Below, in pieces: positions 60,562 to 64,000 of a DNA stretch of 64,000 nt. The stretch's first letter is position 1. Every line of letters starts with the position of its first letter. The notes beneath the pieces are model-generated. The model ran no database searches, was not told where the DNA came from, and worked only from the letters and a program-made list of their open reading frames with translations. A program made the position numbers and the translations under genes. This DNA is from an uncultured Eubacteriales bacterium (GTDB taxonomy: Bacteria > Bacillota > Clostridia > Oscillospirales > Oscillospiraceae): the NCBI GenBank assembly GCA_900079765.1, contig LT599017.1, forward strand, positions 2,077,766-2,141,765, written 5' to 3'.

Positions 60562-61730
60562 ACCGTCCCCTCCCCCTCGTATGGATAGATGGTGACCCCC
60601 TTGACCACGCGGTTCACCACCCCGGTAGGGTTGGGATTATCAGGGGTATTGCCAATGACGAGGGAGTTGAAGAGGCCCATCATCTGCCCGTAGAGCACGT
60701 AGTTGAGGGCGGCATAGTACTCAGGCACGGAAGCGCCGGAAATGGTGAAACACTGGTCGGTGTTGGCGGCCAACTCAGAGTCCGGCGCATAGGCGACACC
60801 CACCACCTGGTGCCCACCGGGGTCGCCATGGAGCTCACGGGCGATATCACGGACGTAGCGGCGGGTATATGCGCTGCCCGAGCCGAGAACCATGACGACG
60901 GTCTTATCGTTCACAATGGCCTTGGGCCCATGACGGAAACCCATGGTACTCTCGCTCACCGAAACGATGCGCCCGTTGGAGAGTTCCATGTTCTTGAGGG
61001 CCAGCTCTCTGCCCAGCTCCGCGAGACAGCCAGACCCCAGATAGACCAGCCGCTCCGGACGGGCATCAGCCAGGGCCTTGATCCCCGCCCAGTCCTTCTC
61101 CAGCACCCGGCGGCCCTGGGAGGAGAGGGCCTCCACAACGGCGCGGTTCTCCATAATATGCTCGATATCGAAAAAGAGGAGGGCGGAGAGGAGCATACAG
61201 GTAAAGGAGCTCGTCATGGCAAACCCCCGGTCATTGACCTCGTCAGGCAGGAGGAGCAGGAAACTGCCAGGGGTGCTCCGCGCCCGCTGGGCCAGGGCCC
61301 CGTCCTCGGCGCAGGTAACGACCAGATGAGAGAGGCACTTGGTGTTGGCCTGCATCAAATCGAACGCGCCCACGCTCTCCGGGCTGTTACCAGAGCGCCC
61401 GAAGGAGACCAAGACTGTTGGGGTCTCCGGCTCCAGCCAGAGCTGAGGGCTCGCCACCAGGGTCGTGGTGGGGATGGACTCCACCCGGCAGGGCAGGGTG
61501 GCGGCAACGCCGTAGCGGGCCACATCTCCCGTGTAGGCGGAGGTGCCCGCACCGGTGAGGATGACGCGGGCATCTGGGGTAATGGTATGGGCCAGGAAGT
61601 CCTTGATCTCGTCTGCCCGCCTTTCAATGAGAGTCAGGGTCTTGGGCCAGACCTCCGGCTGCTGGGCTATTTCCCGTGCGGTGTGCTCCGCTCCCAGGCG
61701 ACGCAGTTCCTCTTCACTGTATCCAAACAT
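60558..61730 (-). CDS. SIS-domain sugar isomerase/deaminase (AgaS-like)
   Basis: 390 residues with two SIS domains. The first holds VILTGAGTSAYTGDV (~62) and LVSFGRSGNSPES; the second holds LVYLGSGCLAELGRELALKN and FRHGPKAIVNDKT. This two-domain arrangement, without a glutaminase domain, fits AgaS, a galactosamine-6-phosphate deaminase/isomerase. The start ATG 61730 follows GAGGAGGAA. Substrate inferred from the operon. Confidence 0.87.
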   Translation of the reverse strand: MFGYSEEELRRLGAEHTAREIAQQPEVWPKTLTLIERRADEIKDFLAHTITPDARVILTGAGTSAYTGDVARYGVAATLPCRVESIPTTTLVASPQLWLEPETPTVLVSFGRSGNSPESVGAFDLMQANTKCLSHLVVTCAEDGALAQRARSTPGSFLLLLPDEVNDRGFAMTSSFTCMLLSALLFFDIEHIMENRAVVEALSSQGRRVLEKDWAGIKALADARPERLVYLGSGCLAELGRELALKNMELSNGRIVSVSESTMGFRHGPKAIVNDKTVVMVLGSGSAYTRRYVRDIARELHGDPGGHQVVGVAYAPDSELAANTDQCFTISGASVPEYYAALNYVLYGQMMGLFNSLVIGNTPDNPNPTGVVNRVVKGVTIYPYEGEGTV

Positions 61731-61731
61731 G

Positions 61732-62568
61732 TTATTCCTCCTCGAGTAATCGGTGGATGGCATAGGCCACGCCGTTTTCGTTGCAGCTGGGGGTAACGCC
61801 GGTGCAGGCGGCCCGGATGTCTTCCGGCGCGTTGGCTACGGCGAAGGAGCGCCCGGTCTCCAGCAGCATATCCAGGTCATTATAGTTATCTCCCATGGAG
61901 ACCATTTCTTCCAGGGAGACGCCGAGGAATTCCCCCAGCTCCCGCAGGCCGCTGGCCTTGGAGCAGCCCGCCGGGGTGATCTCCAGGCTGCTGAACCCAG
62001 AGGCCATCAGGTGCACCTTACCCGAAAGGGCGGCGAAAGCGGCGAGGTCGTCCAGTTTTTTCTCGCTGGTGCTGGCAAGGGAGATGCTGCAGCTAGGCTC
62101 CTCCCCGCTCAGAAAGGGCGCAAAGCTGGGGATAAAACGCAGGCCGTACTGGGAGAGCACCGGCCCCTTGACGAAGGCCAATTGCTCCGGCGTGGCCCCC
62201 TCCTCCGCGTCCACCAGCGCCTCCCAGTCCGGGAGCATGCTCAGGTCCCAGGTGGTGTTTATGCCATAAAAGATGCCGTGCTCATCCATATAGGTACACA
62301 GGCGGGAGAGCTCTTCCAAGGGGATGGTGCGCTTGCTGACCAGCCCTCCGTCCGCGTCCCGGACCGCCGCACCGTTGCTGCACACGATGGGGCACCTGAG
62401 GTCATACTTGTCCAGGATGGAGCGGGCATCGATATAGCTGCGGCCGGTGGCGATAGCGAACACAATGCCCCGGCGAGTCAGTTCAGCGATGGCGTCCAAA
62501 TTTTCACGGCTGATGGAAAAGTCGCTGCATAGGAGCGTACCGTCCATATCGCATGCAAATAGTTTCAT
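61732..62568 (-). CDS. HAD-superfamily Cof-type sugar-phosphate phosphatase
   Basis: 278 residues. Motif I FACDMDGTLL, motif II FAIATGRSY, and motif III/IV GDNYNDLDML are present, with a C2-type cap domain between. It probably dephosphorylates a sugar phosphate of the PTS pathway. ATG 62568 has GGAGAC upstream; it lies 2 bp before the SIS gene. Confidence 0.88.
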   Translation of the reverse strand: MKLFACDMDGTLLCSDFSISRENLDAIAELTRRGIVFAIATGRSYIDARSILDKYDLRCPIVCSNGAAVRDADGGLVSKRTIPLEELSRLCTYMDEHGIFYGINTTWDLSMLPDWEALVDAEEGATPEQLAFVKGPVLSQYGLRFIPSFAPFLSGEEPSCSISLASTSEKKLDDLAAFAALSGKVHLMASGFSSLEITPAGCSKASGLRELGEFLGVSLEEMVSMGDNYNDLDMLLETGRSFAVANAPEDIRAACTGVTPSCNENGVAYAIHRLLEEE

Positions 62569-62612
62569 TCCATCAGTCTCCTCATGTCTCATATCGTCTT
62601 TGCCCGGGAAAT

Positions 62613-62643
62613 GCAAGCGGGTCAGCGATGCTGACCCACTTGC
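62613..62643 (-). terminator. Hairpin between PTS IID and HAD genes
   Basis: GCAAG-GGGTCAGC / GCTGACCC-CTTGC with one mismatch. Followed by T run only on the plus strand; on the operon strand it may be a processing or attenuation hairpin. Confidence 0.4.
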
Positions 62644-62663
62644 TTTTTCGTCATACCGGAAAA

Positions 62664-63467
62664 TTACAGGATTCCGAAGAAAGAGAGCAGGATGGAAAGG
62701 ACAAAGGTCACGGCGATGAGCACGATGGGGCTGACCTTCTTGCGCAGGAATCCATACATCGTAAACGTATAGGCCAGGGGCAGGATGCGGGGGAAAATCT
62801 TGTCGAAGAAGTCGGCCTGGAGCATGACGGTCTTGACCTCATTGACGGGGATCTCCACCAGGACGTTGATATTCACATAGGAGGCGATCAGGCCGCCGAT
62901 GACGGTGATGCCCAGGATGGTGGCGCACTTGGAGATGATGCCTGAGTAGGCCTTTATCGTATCGATGGCCTTGACGCCCAGATTATAGCCCAGGTGGGTC
63001 CAGACGATACGCAGGAGCCAAATAGCAAGGTATACCAGGAAGAAGATGATGGGACCCACGATGTTCCCGTCCATCGCCATCGAGGAGCAGATGCCCGCTA
63101 CAATAGGCAGCAGGGTGAACCAGAAGATGGCGTCGCCAATGCCGGCCAGAGGGCCAAAGAGGGCGATTTTCAAGCCCTTAATGATCTTGCGGTCCTCATG
63201 GGCCTCTTCGAGCGAGATAAGCAGACCCATCAGGAACCCCACCAGGTTAGGGTGCGTGTTGATGAAGTCCAGGTTGTCTGTCATGGCGGCGGACAGGCCT
63301 GCCTTGTCGTCCTTATAGATCTTCTTCAGTGCGGGGAGCTGGGCTACGGTGTAGCCTCCGGACTGCATGCGCTCGTAGTTGAAACTGGCCTGCAGGAACG
63401 AGGAGGTAAGGCCCAGTTTGGTGATGTCGCTCTTGTTCAGTACTTTCTTGTTCTCATTAGATCCCAT
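62664..63467 (-). CDS. PTS mannose-family EIID component
   Basis: 267 residues. Conserved IID stretches: LGLTSSFLQASFNYERMQSG at the N-terminus, KIYKDDKAGLSAAMTDNLDF, FINTHPNLVGFLMG, ALFGPLAGIGDAIFW, and several C-terminal helices. The start ATG 63467 has GGAGGGG and overlaps the IIC gene by 11 bp. It forms the membrane channel with IIC. Confidence 0.92.
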   Translation of the reverse strand: MGSNENKKVLNKSDITKLGLTSSFLQASFNYERMQSGGYTVAQLPALKKIYKDDKAGLSAAMTDNLDFINTHPNLVGFLMGLLISLEEAHEDRKIIKGLKIALFGPLAGIGDAIFWFTLLPIVAGICSSMAMDGNIVGPIIFFLVYLAIWLLRIVWTHLGYNLGVKAIDTIKAYSGIISKCATILGITVIGGLIASYVNINVLVEIPVNEVKTVMLQADFFDKIFPRILPLAYTFTMYGFLRKKVSPIVLIAVTFVLSILLSFFGIL

Positions 63468-64000
63468 CTTCTTCCCCTCCATCCTGACTGGCTGAGCTAC
63501 CAACCGAGCCTAGCTGACGCCTCTCATTATAGCGGTTGAACTCAATCAGAGCGAGGGCAACACCGGCGACAGCCACAGGCAGCAGATTGGAGAAACCGAT
63601 GAAGACCGCCATGAGGAAACCGATGATGAGGTAGGGCACGTACTCCACCTTGAGCATGACCTTGAGCAGCATACCGAAACCCACTGCCGGGAGAATGCCG
63701 CCGGCGACGGCGAAACCGTTGGTGAGCCAGGCGGGCATAGCCTCTACCAGGAGTTTCATCCCCTCCTGGGCAACGAACGTGCACAGGAAGACAATAATGC
63801 CATAAGCGGCGGCGATGATCGCGGTGGTGAGGATATTAAGCTGGACGAACTTCCTGGTGTCGGCCTCAGCCGCATAGCGGTCCGCGCTCTTCATGAATAC
63901 AGAGAACGCCGAGTAGAAGAACAGGATGATGTACTGCATGAGGAAACTGAATGGGAGCGCCAGCGCCATGGCTGCGGCGGGGGTAGAACCGGTGGTGAAG
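63457..64000 (-). CDS. PTS mannose-family EIIC component (partial, N-terminus off the right edge)
   Basis: About 181 residues are visible, open to the right edge. Multiple membrane helices (ALPFSFLMQYIILFFYSAF, NGFAVAGGILPAVGFGMLL, LIIGFLMAVFIGFS) with the IIC-type GGILPAVGFGMLL motif. The most upstream visible frame reads FTTGSTPAAA. The C-terminal tail is polar and acidic. It is the translocating subunit of the sugar PTS. Confidence 0.9.
   Translation of the reverse strand, partial: FTTGSTPAAAMALALPFSFLMQYIILFFYSAFSVFMKSADRYAAEADTRKFVQLNILTTAIIAAAYGIIVFLCTFVAQEGMKLLVEAMPAWLTNGFAVAGGILPAVGFGMLLKVMLKVEYVPYLIIGFLMAVFIGFSNLLPVAVAGVALALIEFNRYNERRQLGSVGSSASQDGGEEDGI

Overview
The window looks like chromosomal DNA of a high-GC, spore-forming, anaerobic member of the Clostridia, probably in or near the Oscillospiraceae (a Flavonifractor/Intestinimonas-like gut anaerobe). 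This is inferred from the spoIIGA-sigE-sigG cluster, Rex, an activator/dehydratase pair of the 2-hydroxyglutaryl-CoA type, S-layer homology domains, AGGAGG-type ribosome binding sites and many small Clostridia-type genes (DUF951, DUF1700, DUF4097, YlmC/YmxH, YedF with DUF3343). I see no rRNA, tRNA, CRISPR array, insertion sequence or prophage.

Layout. (1) 1-11690: two giant exported proteins on the minus strand. The first runs off the left edge; the second has 1917 residues and three C-terminal SLH domains. Each is preceded by the same duplicated leader: a sigma-A promoter, a cobalamin riboswitch, a terminator-like hairpin, a second cobalamin riboswitch, a second terminator, then the gene. 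Both proteins carry a DUF4430-type domain, the fold of the C-terminal domain of animal transcobalamin and intrinsic factor. This is the best candidate in the window for an undescribed system: B12-repressed corrinoid capture at the cell surface. (2) 11724-18770: a molybdenum cofactor locus on the minus strand, mobB - moeA-like - moaC - moaA - MOSC/mogA - modA - modB - modC, with one Moco riboswitch at its head and another between mogA and modA. (3) 18858-24250: an ABC-F ATPase, then a heterodimeric ABC exporter pair on the plus strand. (4) 24279-26880: a small lipoprotein, then rpsB-tsf. (5) 26891-31797: a YlmC-like protein, an NlpC/P60-like hydrolase, sigG, an aldo/keto reductase, sigE, spoIIGA and DUF951. 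(6) 32080-43007: an S1-domain protein, rarA, DUF2500, glyA, nth, a small HTH regulator, coaX, a YfcE phosphoesterase, a trio of small unknown genes, and a wecB-tagO pair for envelope polymer synthesis. (7) 43045-51493: divergent trpS and gltX, a tiny Cys-rich protein, rex with an SLH protein, an acetyltransferase-yedF-DUF3343 unit, and an LTA-synthase-like sulfatase. (8) 51678-59262: a DUF1700/DUF4097 pair, the activator/dehydratase pair, an acetyltransferase and a lipoprotein. (9) 59269-64000: a mannose-family PTS operon with an AgaS-like SIS protein, a class II ketose-bisphosphate aldolase and a HAD phosphatase, cut by the right edge.

Several regions are linked by cofactors: surface corrinoid capture, molybdate uptake with Moco assembly, selenium-associated YedF/DUF3343, Fe-S enzymes and NADH sensing by Rex all fit a strict anaerobe. 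Starts were chosen from ribosome binding sites. Functional names rest on recognition of motifs, not on database searches.
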